Source of the DNA: Huaxiibacter chinensis
GTDB lineage: Bacteria; Pseudomonadota; Gammaproteobacteria; Enterobacterales; Enterobacteriaceae
Reading direction: 5' to 3'
NCBI RefSeq assembly: GCF_022171985.1
Contig: NZ_JAJVHF010000001.1
Coordinates: forward strand, 1-64,000
DNA length: 64,000 nucleotides
Shown here: positions 10,994 to 20,389 of the stretch, in pieces
Layout of the letters: the number at the start of each line of letters is the position of its first letter
Position numbering within the stretch: position 1 is the stretch's first letter
Position numbers and translations under genes: made by a program
Notes under the pieces: model-generated
Told to the model about the DNA's origin: nothing
The model's input: the letters and a program-made list of their open reading frames with translations, nothing else
Database searches by the model: none

Positions 10994-11740
10994 ATGATTA
11001 TATTAGTGACTGGGGCAACGGCGGGTTTTGGGGAAAGCATCACGCGTCGCTTCGTCGCCAACGGGCACAAAGTGATTGCCACCGGCCGTCGTCAGGAGCG
11101 TTTGCAGGAGCTGAAAGACGAGCTGGGCGATAGCATTCTGACCGCACAACTTGACGTGCGTAATCGCGCCGCCATCGAAGAGATGATGGCAAACCTGCCG
11201 GCTGAATGGAAAGCGATCGACGTACTGGTCAACAATGCCGGTCTGGCGTTAGGCCTGGAGCCAGCGCATAAAGCCAGCGTAGAAGACTGGGAAAACATGA
11301 TCGACACCAACAACAAAGGCCTGGTGTATATGACCCGCGCCGTGTTGCCGGGTATGGTTGAGCGTAACCGTGGACACGTGATTAATATTGGCTCAACGGC
11401 GGGCAGCTGGCCTTACGCGGGCGGTAACGTCTATGGCGCAACCAAAGCCTTTGTACGCCAGTTCAGCCTGAACCTGCGCACCGATCTGCACGGCACCGCA
11501 ATTCGCGTTACCGATATCGAGCCGGGTCTGGTCGGCGGCACCGAATTCTCTAACGTCCGCTTTAAAGGGGATGATGCGAAGGCGGGCAAAACGTATGAAA
11601 ACACCGAAGCCCTGACCCCGGAAGATGTGACCGAGGCGGTGTGGTGGGTGGCGAACTTACCCAAGCACGTTAACATTAACTCCCTCGAAATCATGCCAGT
11701 CAGCCAGAGCTTTGCAGGCTTAAGCGTTCATCGCGGCTGA
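10994..11740 (+). CDS. ydfG: NADP-dependent 3-hydroxy acid dehydrogenase YdfG (malonic semialdehyde reductase)
   Basis: This short-chain dehydrogenase oxidises serine, allo-threonine and 3-hydroxy acids and reduces malonic semialdehyde in the pyrimidine-degradation (Rut) pathway. The cofactor motif TGATAGFG is at residues 6-13, NNAG follows near residue 80, and the catalytic Ser-Tyr-Lys lie in INIGSTAGSWPYAGGNVYGATK. I chose the ATG at 10994 over 10979 because it gives 248 residues and the MIxLVTGATAGFG start of E. coli YdfG. It is divergent from dcp and upstream of rspR. Confidence 0.95.
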   Translation: MIILVTGATAGFGESITRRFVANGHKVIATGRRQERLQELKDELGDSILTAQLDVRNRAAIEEMMANLPAEWKAIDVLVNNAGLALGLEPAHKASVEDWENMIDTNNKGLVYMTRAVLPGMVERNRGHVINIGSTAGSWPYAGGNVYGATKAFVRQFSLNLRTDLHGTAIRVTDIEPGLVGGTEFSNVRFKGDDAKAGKTYENTEALTPEDVTEAVWWVANLPKHVNINSLEIMPVSQSFAGLSVHRG

Positions 11741-11831
11741 TTTCTCCATACCCGGCCCGCAGGCCGGGTATGGGATGCCCGGTAAAAGAATGGTAGTATT
11801 CAAAGGTTAACTCTCTGAGACATCACACGCC

Positions 11832-12518
11832 ATGGCCGTTGAATCGCAACTGAATCCCACCCAGCCCGTTAATCAACAAATCTACCGTATATTACGGCGG
11901 GATATTGTCCATTGCCTGATCCCACCTGGAACGCCGCTTTCTGAAAAAGAGGTGTCGGTGCGTTTTGACGTTTCACGTCAGCCTGTGCGCGAAGCCTTTA
12001 TCAAACTGGCTGAAAACGGTTTAATTCAGATCCGCCCGCAGCGCGGCAGCTACGTTAATAAGATTTCGCTGTCTCAGGTGCGAAATGGCTGTTTTGTCCG
12101 GCAGGCCATTGAATGCGCTGTCGTCAGGCGCGCCGCCGCGCTGGTGGACGATCACCAGTGTTATTTGCTGGAGCAGAATCTTCATCAGCAACGCATTGCC
12201 ATTGAGCGCAAACAGCTGAATGACTTTTTCCAGCTGGACGACGAGTTTCATCAGAAACTGGCCCTGATCGCCGATTGCCAGTTGGCGTGGGATACCATCG
12301 AAAACATTAAGGCGACGATTGACCGCGTGCGGTATATGAGCCTTGACCACGTTTCACCGCCGGATATGCTGCTGCGCCAGCATCATGATATTTTCGCCGC
12401 GCTGGAAAAGCGCGATGGTGATGCGGTAGAAAAAGCAATGACCCTGCATTTGCAGGAAATTGGTGAATCTGTGCAGTTAATTCGTCAGGAAAACAGCGAG
12501 TGGTTTTCCGAAGAGTAA
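11832..12518 (+). CDS. rspR: GntR/FCD regulator RspR (YdfH), repressor of rspAB
   Basis: This GntR-family regulator has an N-terminal winged helix ([52 protein letters not shown]) and a C-terminal FCD ligand domain. Its 228 residues match E. coli YdfH almost throughout. In E. coli YdfH/RspR represses rspAB; here rspAB lie 5 kb away, and the rspA upstream region carries a CATAC-N2-GTATG palindrome that would suit an FCD regulator. It follows ydfG in the same direction by about 90 bases. Confidence 0.93.
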   Translation: MAVESQLNPTQPVNQQIYRILRRDIVHCLIPPGTPLSEKEVSVRFDVSRQPVREAFIKLAENGLIQIRPQRGSYVNKISLSQVRNGCFVRQAIECAVVRRAAALVDDHQCYLLEQNLHQQRIAIERKQLNDFFQLDDEFHQKLALIADCQLAWDTIENIKATIDRVRYMSLDHVSPPDMLLRQHHDIFAALEKRDGDAVEKAMTLHLQEIGESVQLIRQENSEWFSEE

Positions 12519-12561
12519 GCGTAACCGCATCCCGCTTAATTATCGGGATGCGGCATTTATT

Positions 12562-12993
12562 TTAACGTACCACCAGCACCGGGATTTTAGCGTAGCGTAA
12601 TACCGACTCGGCATTGGACCCTAACAGGTGCGTGGATAATCCAGGCGTTTTCGAACCAATGACAATAACGTCATATTCGCCTTTATCGCTCATGGCGATA
12701 ATTTCATCGCGCACGTTGCCGAAATGCACGAGGGTGTTAATCTTCTCCGGTGGGAGATCGAATAACCGCTTCAGGTTATTCATTTTCTTTTCTGACTCTT
12801 CCACCATAAAAGCTTCAAACTTTTTAATGTCTGCATTAAAGCCGCGCAGCAAGGAACGGCTGCTGTTGGGAAGGATGTTAAACAGCGTAATGGTCGCGTT
12901 GTCGGCCTTCGCCAGAAATTCTGCATGGCGTACCGCTTTGTCGCTCAAATCCATTTCGAACACATCTACAGGCATCAATATCTTGTTATACAT
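12562..12993 (-). CDS. Universal stress protein, UspF/UspG-like
   Basis: This is a single-domain universal stress protein of 143 residues. It begins YNKILMPVDVFEMDLSDKAV and ends with the family's nucleotide-binding pattern DVIVIGSKTPGLSTHLLGSNAESVLRYAKIPVLVVR (G-2x-G-9x-G-S type), so it probably binds ATP. The start at 12993 has AAGGAG 8 bases upstream; an ATG at 13023 is less likely. It resembles UspF and UspG but is not clearly either. It is divergent from ydfZ, whose promoter carries an FNR box, so anaerobic co-regulation is possible. Confidence 0.85.
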   Translation of the reverse strand: MYNKILMPVDVFEMDLSDKAVRHAEFLAKADNATITLFNILPNSSRSLLRGFNADIKKFEAFMVEESEKKMNNLKRLFDLPPEKINTLVHFGNVRDEIIAMSDKGEYDVIVIGSKTPGLSTHLLGSNAESVLRYAKIPVLVVR

Positions 12994-13164
12994 AAGCCCT
13001 ACTCCTTTTAACGATAACCGCATAACTTGTCTGGATTAAGAGTGACATGGGTTAATGAAACGAAGCCTAAACGGTCGCACAGTGAAATAATCATCTAACG
13101 CAAATAATTGTCTGTATTGTCAATGCAGGTCAATGCATGTCTTTAAGAAGAAAAAAGTGTGAGT

Positions 13165-13178
13165 TTGATCAAAAACAA
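13165..13178 (+). promoter_or_regulatory. FNR box (class II position) of ydfZ
   Basis: TTGATcaaaAACAA matches TTGAT-N4-ATCAA at 9 of 10 positions. A -10 element TATTTA at 13201-13206 puts the box centre at about -41.5, the class II activation position. FNR control of ydfZ is known in E. coli. Confidence 0.65.
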
Positions 13179-13271
13179 AAAATGAAAAACGCAAAAGGCG
13201 TATTTATAGTTCCCCGAAACGGCAGCACCTGTATTTAGCCGTAACGGGTAAGCTTGAGAGGAGATATAACC

Positions 13272-13475
13272 ATGATGACTTACGATCGTAACCGAAATGC
13301 GATTACTACTGGCAGCCGCGTAATGATTAATGGCACCGGACACACCGGCGTGATTAAAGCTATTCATAGCGAAGGGCTGGATGCCGCGCAGATCCGTCGC
13401 AGCAAAACGGTAGAAGTTGAAGGGTGTGAGGGGAAAGTTGAACCCATTGAACTGATTCGCCTCGGCATGCACTAA
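13272..13475 (+). CDS. ydfZ: YdfZ, putative selenium-binding small protein
   Basis: This 67-residue cytoplasmic protein starts [18 protein letters not shown] and keeps the single Cys in [22 protein letters not shown]. The E. coli orthologue binds selenium and is strongly FNR-induced under anaerobiosis, but its physiological role is unclear. Starting at 13272 gives the same length as E. coli YdfZ, with GAGGAGA 9 bases upstream; the ATG at 13254 lies before that site. The FNR box at 13165-13178 fits its known control. Confidence 0.92.
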   Translation: MMTYDRNRNAITTGSRVMINGTGHTGVIKAIHSEGLDAAQIRRSKTVEVEGCEGKVEPIELIRLGMH

Positions 13476-13486
13476 GCATGCATCTT

Positions 13487-13510
13487 GATGCCGCCGTTTC
13501 CGGCGGCATC
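13487..13510. terminator. Hairpin between ydfZ and ydfI (weak terminator)
   Basis: A perfect 10-bp stem (gatgccgccg / cggcggcatc) with a tttc loop sits between convergent ydfZ and ydfI. There is no T-run on either side, so termination efficiency is uncertain. Confidence 0.4.
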
Positions 13511-13517
13511 GACGGCG

Positions 13518-14981
13518 TTATCGTTGCACACTATACTGCGCGACGGTCGCTTTTGCCCCCTTCTCGACTAATGTCTGATACGCCTGCATCACCGCCTCAA
13601 CAAAAACGGCATCCTGCGGTAACTCTTCACCAAAAATGGCCTTAATCCCCAGCAGCGCAGTGACGCGTTGAGCGCCCTCTTCACTTCCTTTAACCGCTGC
13701 CTGAATGACTGACAGTAACGGATCGCACACCTCAATCGGGTTGCCGCACTCATCGACGCCCCCTACATAGCGCATCCATCCGGCAATCCCGAGGGCCAGC
13801 AACGGGAAGGCATTTTGATGGACACGATGCCAGCGCACGGAATCCAGCATACGCTGCGGAAGCTTTTGACTGCCGTCCATGGCAATTTGCCAGGTCCGGT
13901 GCTGCAGCGCGGGGTTACTGTAGCGCGCGATCAGCTGGTCAGCATAGCCGGCAAGATCCACCCCTTTCACCTTCAGGGTCGGAGCCTGTTCATCGAGCAT
14001 CAGCGCTCGCGCGGCGCGGCGGTAGTTTTCGTCTTCCATACAGTCGTTAATGTGGGCATAGCCTGCCAGATAGCCCAGGTAGGCCAGGAAAGAGTGGCTG
14101 CCGTTGAGCATACGCAGTTTCATCTCTTCAAAGGGCACCACATCTTTTACCAGCTCTGCGCCCGCCTTTTCCCACGCCGGGCGACCGGCAACAAAGTTAT
14201 CTTCAATCACCCACTGGCGGAACGGCTCGCACGCCACGCCCGCCGGATCGCGAACGCCGGTGATATGTTCAATTTTATCCAGCGTATCGGGCGTAACGGC
14301 GGGAACAATACGATCGACCATGGTGGACGGGAAGGTAACGTGAGCATCAATCCATTCGGCCAGCTCGCGGTCAACGGCGGCCGCATAAGCCCGCGTCACA
14401 TTGCGCATCACATGACCGTTTTCCGGCATATTGTCACAGGACATGACGCTAAAAGCGGGTAGCCCAGCGGCTTTGCGGCGGGCCAGCGCTTCAACCACCA
14501 CCCCCGGAGCGGATGTTGGCTGATGCGGGTTTTGCAGATCGGCAGCAATCAGGGGATGATCGAGCATAAGCTGTCCGGTCGCCGGTGCATGACAATAGCC
14601 TTTCTCGGTAATGGTCAGGGAAACAATCGCCACCTGCGGCTCACACAAAGCTGCAAGTACGGTTTCGAGTCCATCAACCTGCGCATGCAGCGCGTTTTTT
14701 ACCACGCCCACCACCCGGGCGGTCCAGGCATCGGCAGACATTTCCGCCACGGAGTAGAGCGTGTCCTGTGCCTTAAGATCGGCGATCTGCTGTTCGCCGC
14801 CAATCAGGTTAACTTCGCAGTAACCCCAGTCGCTACCGTGTTCCGCCGCCAGAATATCGGTATAGACCGCCTGATGTGCGCGGTGGAAGGCGCCAAATCC
14901 AAGATGGACCATTCGCGCGTTGAGATTGTCGCGATCGTACTGAGGAAGCGTGGCTTTCGCCGTTAATAACCGGTTTTCCAT
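13518..14981 (-). CDS. ydfI: YdfI, mannitol dehydrogenase family oxidoreductase (fructuronate reductase-like)
   Basis: This is a polyol dehydrogenase of the UxuB/MtlD family, 487 residues, using NAD(P) to interconvert keto-sugar acids and sugar acids such as fructuronate and mannonate. It has the N-terminal Rossmann segment [18 protein letters not shown], the substrate-site motif [13 protein letters not shown] and the catalytic-region motif [16 protein letters not shown]. Together with ydfJ, rspB and rspA on the same strand it forms a sugar-acid catabolic block, with RspA as a mannonate-type dehydratase. It matches E. coli YdfI along its length. Confidence 0.93.
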   Translation of the reverse strand: MENRLLTAKATLPQYDRDNLNARMVHLGFGAFHRAHQAVYTDILAAEHGSDWGYCEVNLIGGEQQIADLKAQDTLYSVAEMSADAWTARVVGVVKNALHAQVDGLETVLAALCEPQVAIVSLTITEKGYCHAPATGQLMLDHPLIAADLQNPHQPTSAPGVVVEALARRKAAGLPAFSVMSCDNMPENGHVMRNVTRAYAAAVDRELAEWIDAHVTFPSTMVDRIVPAVTPDTLDKIEHITGVRDPAGVACEPFRQWVIEDNFVAGRPAWEKAGAELVKDVVPFEEMKLRMLNGSHSFLAYLGYLAGYAHINDCMEDENYRRAARALMLDEQAPTLKVKGVDLAGYADQLIARYSNPALQHRTWQIAMDGSQKLPQRMLDSVRWHRVHQNAFPLLALGIAGWMRYVGGVDECGNPIEVCDPLLSVIQAAVKGSEEGAQRVTALLGIKAIFGEELPQDAVFVEAVMQAYQTLVEKGAKATVAQYSVQR

Positions 14982-15203
14982 GATTGTGACTCGTTAGGTA
15001 AATGCTGTGATTCACTGCCGCCCTTACGGACGGCAGCGCCTGCTGACTACACCAACTAGAATGGCAGCTGAGGTAAAAAAATAACTGCCATTAACCATAC
15101 TGATACGCACCATTCAGATATTGATTTATATTAACTTTTGTTCATGTGGTGTGACATGAATTGAAAGCTGTGTGATAAATCTCTGATGTTGTAAACCAAA
15201 ACC

Positions 15204-16583
15204 TTATCGATGTGTGTTCAGCGCACCGTACGCCAGCGCATCCTTGTCCGGGGTTTCCGCAGCGTCTTCGGCGAGACTCAGGTCGCGGTCGCGCACTTCG
15301 GGCATAAGAATCGCAGCGATGAGACCGATCAGCGAATAAACCACCAGCATCGCCACAATCGGCCACCAGGAACCGGTCATGTTGCAGAAAATCCCCGCCA
15401 GCACCGGCCCAAACCCAACCGCAACCAGCCCGCCTGCCTCTTTTGAAATCGCCATTCTCGTAAAGCGATTACGTGAGCCAAACATCTCGGCCATCGTGAT
15501 GTTTTCCAGCGCGAACAGGCCCAGGACCGCGAAGTTGTGAATTACGATGATTGACATCATGATGACCCCGGGGCTGTAACTTTTGTCGACGATAATCGAC
15601 AGCATCGGCCAGGCCAAAATGATGGCGGAAATATTGAGGATAATGTACGGCACGCGACGCCCCACCTTATCGGACAGCCACCCCAGCAGCGGAATTGAGA
15701 TAAACCCAAGGATAGAACTGATCATCAACGCGTCGGTCGGAATGCTTTTATCAAACAACAGCGTTTGCACCAGATATCCGGCGAGGAAGGTCTGAATCAG
15801 CCCAGAGTTACCCGCCTGACCAAAACGCAGCCCGGTGGCAAGCCAGAAAGATTTGCTTTTGAACATGGCCCCCAGAGAGGTTTCCTGCGCGTCGGCTACC
15901 GCATCGGTTTGCGTATCGTTCACCTTCTCAAAAACGGGGCTTTCTTTCAGATTCATACGCAGCCAGATGGCAAATATCATGACCACCACACTTGCGAGGA
16001 ACGGGATGCGCCATCCCCAGGCGACCAGCTCTTCACGATCCAGCGCAAAGAACATCACCGCCCAGATCGCCGTGGCGCTCAGGGTACCGCAGTTCGTGCC
16101 CATCGCCACCAGCGAGGAGATAATGCCGCGTTTGCCCTTTGGCGCGTACTCCGCCAGCATAGTGCCTGCGCCCGAGATCTCTGCCCCTGCACCCAGACCC
16201 TGGATGATACGCAGCGTGACCAGTAGTACCGGTGCGAAAATACCGATCTGTGCGTAAGTGGGTAAGACCCCGATAAGCGTTGTACAGATCCCCATCATGG
16301 TGATGGTGATAAACAGCACTTTCTTACGGCCAATGCGGTCGCCCATTCGGCCAAAAATAAAGGCCCCGACGATGCGCGCAATGTACCCCGCGCCGTAGGT
16401 TCCCATTGCCAGGATCAAGGCCATGGCGGCGGACTGTTCGGGGAAGAAGATTTCGTGGAACACCAGCGCCGCACCCAGCGAGTAAAGCTGGAAATCCATA
16501 AACTCCAGTGCGGTGCCAAGCCAGCCGGAAACGGCGGCTTTCACCAGATCGGTCGTCGTTCTTTGAGGTTGTACTTGCGTCAT
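15204..16583 (-). CDS. ydfJ: YdfJ, MFS metabolite:H+ symporter
   Basis: This is a 12-helix major facilitator transporter of the metabolite:H+ symporter family, 459 residues. The signature is GAFIFGRMGDRIGRKKVLF between helices 2 and 3, with a second GWLSDKVGRRVPYI in the second half. It probably imports the sugar acid used by ydfI/rspAB. In E. coli K-12 the orthologous gene is interrupted at the Qin prophage site; here it is complete. About 70 bases separate it from rspB upstream, so all four genes may share a transcript. Confidence 0.9.
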   Translation of the reverse strand: MTQVQPQRTTTDLVKAAVSGWLGTALEFMDFQLYSLGAALVFHEIFFPEQSAAMALILAMGTYGAGYIARIVGAFIFGRMGDRIGRKKVLFITITMMGICTTLIGVLPTYAQIGIFAPVLLVTLRIIQGLGAGAEISGAGTMLAEYAPKGKRGIISSLVAMGTNCGTLSATAIWAVMFFALDREELVAWGWRIPFLASVVVMIFAIWLRMNLKESPVFEKVNDTQTDAVADAQETSLGAMFKSKSFWLATGLRFGQAGNSGLIQTFLAGYLVQTLLFDKSIPTDALMISSILGFISIPLLGWLSDKVGRRVPYIILNISAIILAWPMLSIIVDKSYSPGVIMMSIIVIHNFAVLGLFALENITMAEMFGSRNRFTRMAISKEAGGLVAVGFGPVLAGIFCNMTGSWWPIVAMLVVYSLIGLIAAILMPEVRDRDLSLAEDAAETPDKDALAYGALNTHR

Positions 16584-16656
16584 AATGGCTATCTCTGAAA
16601 GGTAAGATGCGTACCACTCAGAGCCTGTCGTTGCAGGCTCTTAACCGCGTCAGTTG

Positions 16657-17676
16657 TTATTGTGCGAACGTGAGTAAGACCTTGCAGCACTGCCGCTGAT
16701 CCTTCTCAAACAGTTCGATGGCGTCTGTTACGTGGTGATAATCAAAACGATGGGTAACGAGTTTGCCGGGATCGATCAGCCCTTTTTGCAGCCAGTCGAT
16801 CACAACCGGGAATTTGTTGGCATTCAGGCGCGAAGAGAAGATGGACAGCTCTTTGCCGGTGATGCCCTGCTGAACCACCTGGCTCGGCTCGCTGGAGAAG
16901 CCCATCAGCACGATACGGGCTGCCGGTGACGCCAGGCTCACCGCCTCCTGCAATATCGACGGATGGCAGGCCGCGTCGATGATCAACGTGGGCTTGATCC
17001 CCTTCTCTGCCAGCGCCGTCGCCACGGGTTGTTCGCGATTATTAAAGACCCAGTCCGCACCGCTGCGCTGCGCCATCGCCAGCCGCTCGTCAATTCTGTC
17101 GACCACGATGACCTGCTTAACCTTATACACGCCTTTCAGCGCCTGGACGGTGACCAGCCCCATCGGCCCTGCGCCGTAGATCAGCGCCACATCCTGTTCT
17201 GTTGGCTGCGCGTGGCCCGTGACGTTTGCGGCAATGGTGAAAGGTTCGATCATCACCGCCTGTTCATCGGGGATCTCATCGGGAACAGGCCATGCATTTT
17301 TAGCGGGCACAACGGCATATTCGCTAAACCCGCCGTCGCGATGCACGCCCAGCACCACCAGCGAGGTACAGACGTTCGGCTTGCCCACCGAGCAGGGATA
17401 ACATGTGCCGCAACTGATGACCGGATCGACAGAGACGCGCTGCCCCAGACGGGCACGATCCACGCCCTCGCCCACCGCATCGATGACGCCAAAGAACTCA
17501 TGCCCGATAACGCGCGGGTATTTCGCAAAAGGATTGTGGCCGCGGTAAATGTGGCTGTCAGAGCCGCAAATCCCGGCGAGCTTGATACGGACCCGCACAT
17601 CCCCCGCCACCGGCTCCGGGAGAGGACGCGTTTCAATGACCAGGTCGTTCGGTTGTTGAATCACGATGCTTTTCAT
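16657..17676 (-). CDS. rspB: RspB, zinc-type alcohol dehydrogenase
   Basis: This medium-chain zinc dehydrogenase of 339 residues has the catalytic-zinc segments LAGICGSDSHIYRG and GHEFFGVIDAVGEGV, structural-zinc cysteines in CGTCYPCSVGKPNVC and the Rossmann motif IYGAGPMGLVTVQ. In E. coli it is the partner of RspA in the starvation-sensing operon and oxidises a sugar acid such as L-gulonate-type substrates. The start at 17676 (MKSIVIQQPND) matches E. coli; the ATG at 17703 would overlap rspA. It begins 14 bases after the rspA stop, as expected for an operon. Confidence 0.95.
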   Translation of the reverse strand: MKSIVIQQPNDLVIETRPLPEPVAGDVRVRIKLAGICGSDSHIYRGHNPFAKYPRVIGHEFFGVIDAVGEGVDRARLGQRVSVDPVISCGTCYPCSVGKPNVCTSLVVLGVHRDGGFSEYAVVPAKNAWPVPDEIPDEQAVMIEPFTIAANVTGHAQPTEQDVALIYGAGPMGLVTVQALKGVYKVKQVIVVDRIDERLAMAQRSGADWVFNNREQPVATALAEKGIKPTLIIDAACHPSILQEAVSLASPAARIVLMGFSSEPSQVVQQGITGKELSIFSSRLNANKFPVVIDWLQKGLIDPGKLVTHRFDYHHVTDAIELFEKDQRQCCKVLLTFAQ

Positions 17677-17690
17677 TTTTCGCTCCTGTT

Positions 17691-18905
17691 TTACCAGTTC
17701 CACAAGGTGCCATCTTCCAGTCGCGCTACCGGTAAATAAGCCGGATCGTACGGATATTTCGCGGCCAGCTTCTCGTCAAACTCGATGCCCAGGCCCGGTT
17801 TATCGCCAGGGTGCATATAGCCATTATCAAAGGTCCAGCTGTGCGGGAAGACCTCAAGCATCTGCTCGGAGTAGCCCATGTATTCCTGTACGCCGAAGTT
17901 GGGTACCCACAGGTCAAAGTGCAGCGCGGCAGCGTGGCAAATCGGCGACAGATCCGATGGGCCATGCGATCCGGTGCGCACCTGATACAGCGAGGCAAAG
18001 TCGGCGATCCGGCGCATTCCGGTAATACCGCCCGCATGGGTAATGGTGGTCCGGATATAATCGATCAGTTGCTCTTCGATGAGCTGCTTACAGTCCCAGA
18101 TGCTGTTAAAGACTTCGCCGACGGCGATCGGCGTGACGGTATGTTGGCGAATAAGACGGAAACATGCCTGATTCTCTGCAGGCGTCGGATCTTCCATCCA
18201 GAACATCCGGTACGCTTCTATGCTCTTACCAAAACGCGCCGCTTCTATCGGCGTCAGGCGGTGATGCATGTCATGCAAAAGGTGCTCGTCAAAACCAAAT
18301 TTACTGCGCACGGCTTCAAAGAGTTTTGGCGTGAAATCGAGGTACTTTTCCGTGGACCATAACTGCTCTTCAGGCCAGTTGCCCTTGGTGGCGGGTTCAT
18401 ACGCCAGCCCCTTTCCTTTAGACATACCGTAGGTGGTTTTCATTCCCGGTACGCCGCACTGCACGCGGATGGCTTTAAAGCCCATCTCTTTATGGCGGGC
18501 GTAATCTTCAAGGACATCGTCAATGGTATGGCCGGTAGTATGGCAATACACCATCACCCCTTCACGGGAAGCGCCACCGAGAAGCTGATAAAGCGGCATC
18601 CCTGCGGCCTTCGCCTTGATATCCCACAGGGCCATATCCACGGCGGAAAGCGCCGACATGGTGACCGGGCCGCGACGCCAGTAAGCACCTTTATAGAAGA
18701 ATTGCCAGATATCCTCGATACGATGCGCATCGCGCCCAATCAGCTGGGGGCACAGATGATCTTCAAGATAAGAGGCAACGGATAACTCGCGGCCATTCAG
18801 GGTGGCGTCCCCCAGGCCCACTATCCCCTCGTCGGTGGTGATTTTTAGGGTGACAAAATTGCGCCCCGGGCAGGTAACAAATACTTCAGCCCTGACAATC
18901 TTCAT
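17691..18905 (-). CDS. rspA: RspA, D-mannonate/D-altronate-type dehydratase (enolase superfamily)
   Basis: This enolase-superfamily sugar-acid dehydratase has 404 residues, the same as E. coli RspA. It has the N-terminal capping domain ([27 protein letters not shown]) and the barrel with metal-ligand segments [22 protein letters not shown] and [14 protein letters not shown]. The [22 protein letters not shown] stretch is characteristic of ManD-like proteins. It dehydrates mannonate-type acids to 2-keto-3-deoxy sugars; some family members have low activity. It is first in the rspA-rspB transcript, behind an unusual leader described separately. Confidence 0.95.
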   Translation of the reverse strand: MKIVRAEVFVTCPGRNFVTLKITTDEGIVGLGDATLNGRELSVASYLEDHLCPQLIGRDAHRIEDIWQFFYKGAYWRRGPVTMSALSAVDMALWDIKAKAAGMPLYQLLGGASREGVMVYCHTTGHTIDDVLEDYARHKEMGFKAIRVQCGVPGMKTTYGMSKGKGLAYEPATKGNWPEEQLWSTEKYLDFTPKLFEAVRSKFGFDEHLLHDMHHRLTPIEAARFGKSIEAYRMFWMEDPTPAENQACFRLIRQHTVTPIAVGEVFNSIWDCKQLIEEQLIDYIRTTITHAGGITGMRRIADFASLYQVRTGSHGPSDLSPICHAAALHFDLWVPNFGVQEYMGYSEQMLEVFPHSWTFDNGYMHPGDKPGLGIEFDEKLAAKYPYDPAYLPVARLEDGTLWNW

Positions 18906-18915
18906 AATCCTTTTC

Positions 18916-18976
18916 CTTACATCGTTCGTTGTGATGTAAGAAATTTAACCAACTGAGCTACTACCATACAAGTATG
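18916..18976 (-). promoter_or_regulatory. rspA leader and operator region
   Basis: Reading toward rspA there are three elements: a palindrome CATACTTGTATG (18976-18965), a candidate RspR operator; a 16-base segment identical to a tRNA D-arm (GTAGCTCAGTTGGTTA, 18961-18946); and an 8-bp hairpin CTTACATC/GATGTAAG (18940-18933 with 18923-18916) just before the AAGGA ribosome-binding site. No acceptor or T-arm is present, so it is not a tRNA gene. Confidence 0.5.
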
Positions 18977-19016
18977 ATGATCAAAAAATCATCCCTGGAT
19001 CACAAAACAAAGGCGC

Positions 19017-19343
19017 TTACGCGCGCCCCCAGCCAGCCACAATAATTAACATGCCGCATAAGGCAATGAGCGCCCCAGCCCAGTCGTAAGGGCTGAGTTT
19101 GACCCCATCGACCACGCGTAGCCAGACTAATGCCGTGCAGACATAGACCCCGCCGTAGGCGGCATATACGCGCCCGCTTGCGGCAGGATGAAGGGTTAAT
19201 AGCCAGACGAAAAGCGCCAGCGCGATTGCCGCAGGGATCAAAAGCACGACCGATGCGCCCTTTTTTAACCAGAGCCAGGGTAAGAAACAGCCGAGGATTT
19301 CGCACAGTGCAGTCACAAAAAAAAGCAGCGTAGTTTTGATCAT
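19017..19343 (-). CDS. ynfA: YnfA, small four-helix inner-membrane protein (UPF0060)
   Basis: This 108-residue membrane protein has four predicted helices and the strongly conserved core [32 protein letters not shown]. It belongs to the DMT/SMR-like YnfA family; in Shigella YnfA acts as a small multidrug-resistance efflux pump. The start at 19343 ([15 protein letters not shown]) matches E. coli; MLKM at 19352 is an in-frame alternative. It is divergent from ynfB, and its own transcript ends just before the rspA promoter. Confidence 0.93.
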   Translation of the reverse strand: MIKTTLLFFVTALCEILGCFLPWLWLKKGASVVLLIPAAIALALFVWLLTLHPAASGRVYAAYGGVYVCTALVWLRVVDGVKLSPYDWAGALIALCGMLIIVAGWGRA

Positions 19344-19444
19344 TTTCAACATCAGGTGAGGATTGATTTAAACATCATACCCGAGATTGCGTGTAGAATT
19401 GCTTCAGATAACCTGTTTGTCTGCACCACGATAAGGAACATGCA

Positions 19445-19783
19445 ATGAGTACATTAAGCAAACGCTTCTGCCTGGCGGCAATGCTGTCGTTGACCGCTTT
19501 CGCGTTCACCGCACCGGTTTCTGCTGAAACCAGCAAACTGATCATTGAATCAGGCGACAGCGCGCAAAGCCGACAGAATGCTGCCATGGACAAAGAACAG
19601 TGGAATGACACCCGCAACCTTCGTCAGAAGGTGAACAAACGTGCCGAAAAAGAGTGGGATAAAGAAGACGTCGCTTTCGATGCGCGCGATAAGTGTCAAC
19701 AAAGCGCGAACGTCAACGCTTACTGGGAACCCAATACGCTGCGTTGTCTGGATCGCCGCACTGGCCGTACCGTAGCACCCTGA
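19445..19783 (+). CDS. ynfB: YnfB, UPF0482 periplasmic protein
   Basis: This is a 112-residue secreted protein with a signal peptide at residues 1-27 (cleavage after APVSA, before ETSK). Its charged mature part has two cysteines (DKCQQ and LRCLD). Its function is unknown. It is placed 24 bases upstream of speG on the same strand, the E. coli arrangement, so the two are probably cotranscribed. Confidence 0.92.
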   Translation: MSTLSKRFCLAAMLSLTAFAFTAPVSAETSKLIIESGDSAQSRQNAAMDKEQWNDTRNLRQKVNKRAEKEWDKEDVAFDARDKCQQSANVNAYWEPNTLRCLDRRTGRTVAP

Positions 19784-19807
19784 TAAACCCGGCCTGAAAG
19801 GATGATT

Positions 19808-20368
19808 ATGCCGACGACTTTACCCGTAAAACTGAGACCGCTGGAGCGTGAAGATCTTCGCTTCGTGCATCAGCTCGACAACAACGCCAGCGTCATGCGT
19901 TACTGGTTCGAAGAACCTTACGAGGCGTTTGTTGAGCTGTCGGATCTTTACGATAAGCACATCCACGATCAGAGCGAGCGCCGTTTTGTGGTGGAGTGCG
20001 ACGGTGAAAAAGCCGGGCTGGTTGAACTGGTTGAAATTAACCATGTCCATCGCCGCGCTGAATTTCAGATTATTATTTCTCCGGAATATCAGGGCAAAGG
20101 GCTGGCTTCACGTGCGGCCAGGCTGGCCATGGATTATGGTTTTAACGTCCTCAACCTCTACAAGCTTTACCTGATCGTGGATAAAGAGAATGAGAAAGCC
20201 GTTCACATCTACCGTAAATTAGGCTTTATGGTCGAAGGTGAACTGATCCATGAGTTCTTTATCAACGGCGAGTACCGCAACACCATTCGCATGTGTATTT
20301 TCCAGCACCAGCATCTGGCTGAACCGAAAGCCCCCGGCAGCACCCTGCTGAAACCGACCGCGCAGTAA
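19808..20368 (+). CDS. speG: Spermidine N1-acetyltransferase SpeG
   Basis: This GNAT-fold enzyme transfers acetyl from acetyl-CoA to spermidine or spermine, detoxifying excess polyamine in the cytoplasm. The acetyl-CoA loop reads [24 protein letters not shown], followed by [21 protein letters not shown]. The length of 186 residues from ATG 19808 equals E. coli SpeG, with AAGGA 5 bases upstream; the ATG at 19802 is less likely. The spermidine exporter genes mdtJI lie 22 kb away in the same window. Confidence 0.96.
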   Translation: MPTTLPVKLRPLEREDLRFVHQLDNNASVMRYWFEEPYEAFVELSDLYDKHIHDQSERRFVVECDGEKAGLVELVEINHVHRRAEFQIIISPEYQGKGLASRAARLAMDYGFNVLNLYKLYLIVDKENEKAVHIYRKLGFMVEGELIHEFFINGEYRNTIRMCIFQHQHLAEPKAPGSTLLKPTAQ

Positions 20369-20381
20369 CCTGCGCGGTTTC
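20357..20381 (+). terminator. Hairpin at the speG 3' end
   Basis: An 8-bp stem (accgcgca / tgcgcggt) overlaps the speG stop codon and is followed by only three T. It probably separates convergent speG and ynfC. Confidence 0.45.
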
Positions 20382-20389
20382 ATCCCCTG

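Noticed and set aside
18945..18961. A tRNA gene or functional tRNA fragment
   Set aside because: Only a D-arm-like 16-mer is present; there is no acceptor stem, anticodon arm or T-arm with CCA at the right distance. Kept only as a leader curiosity.
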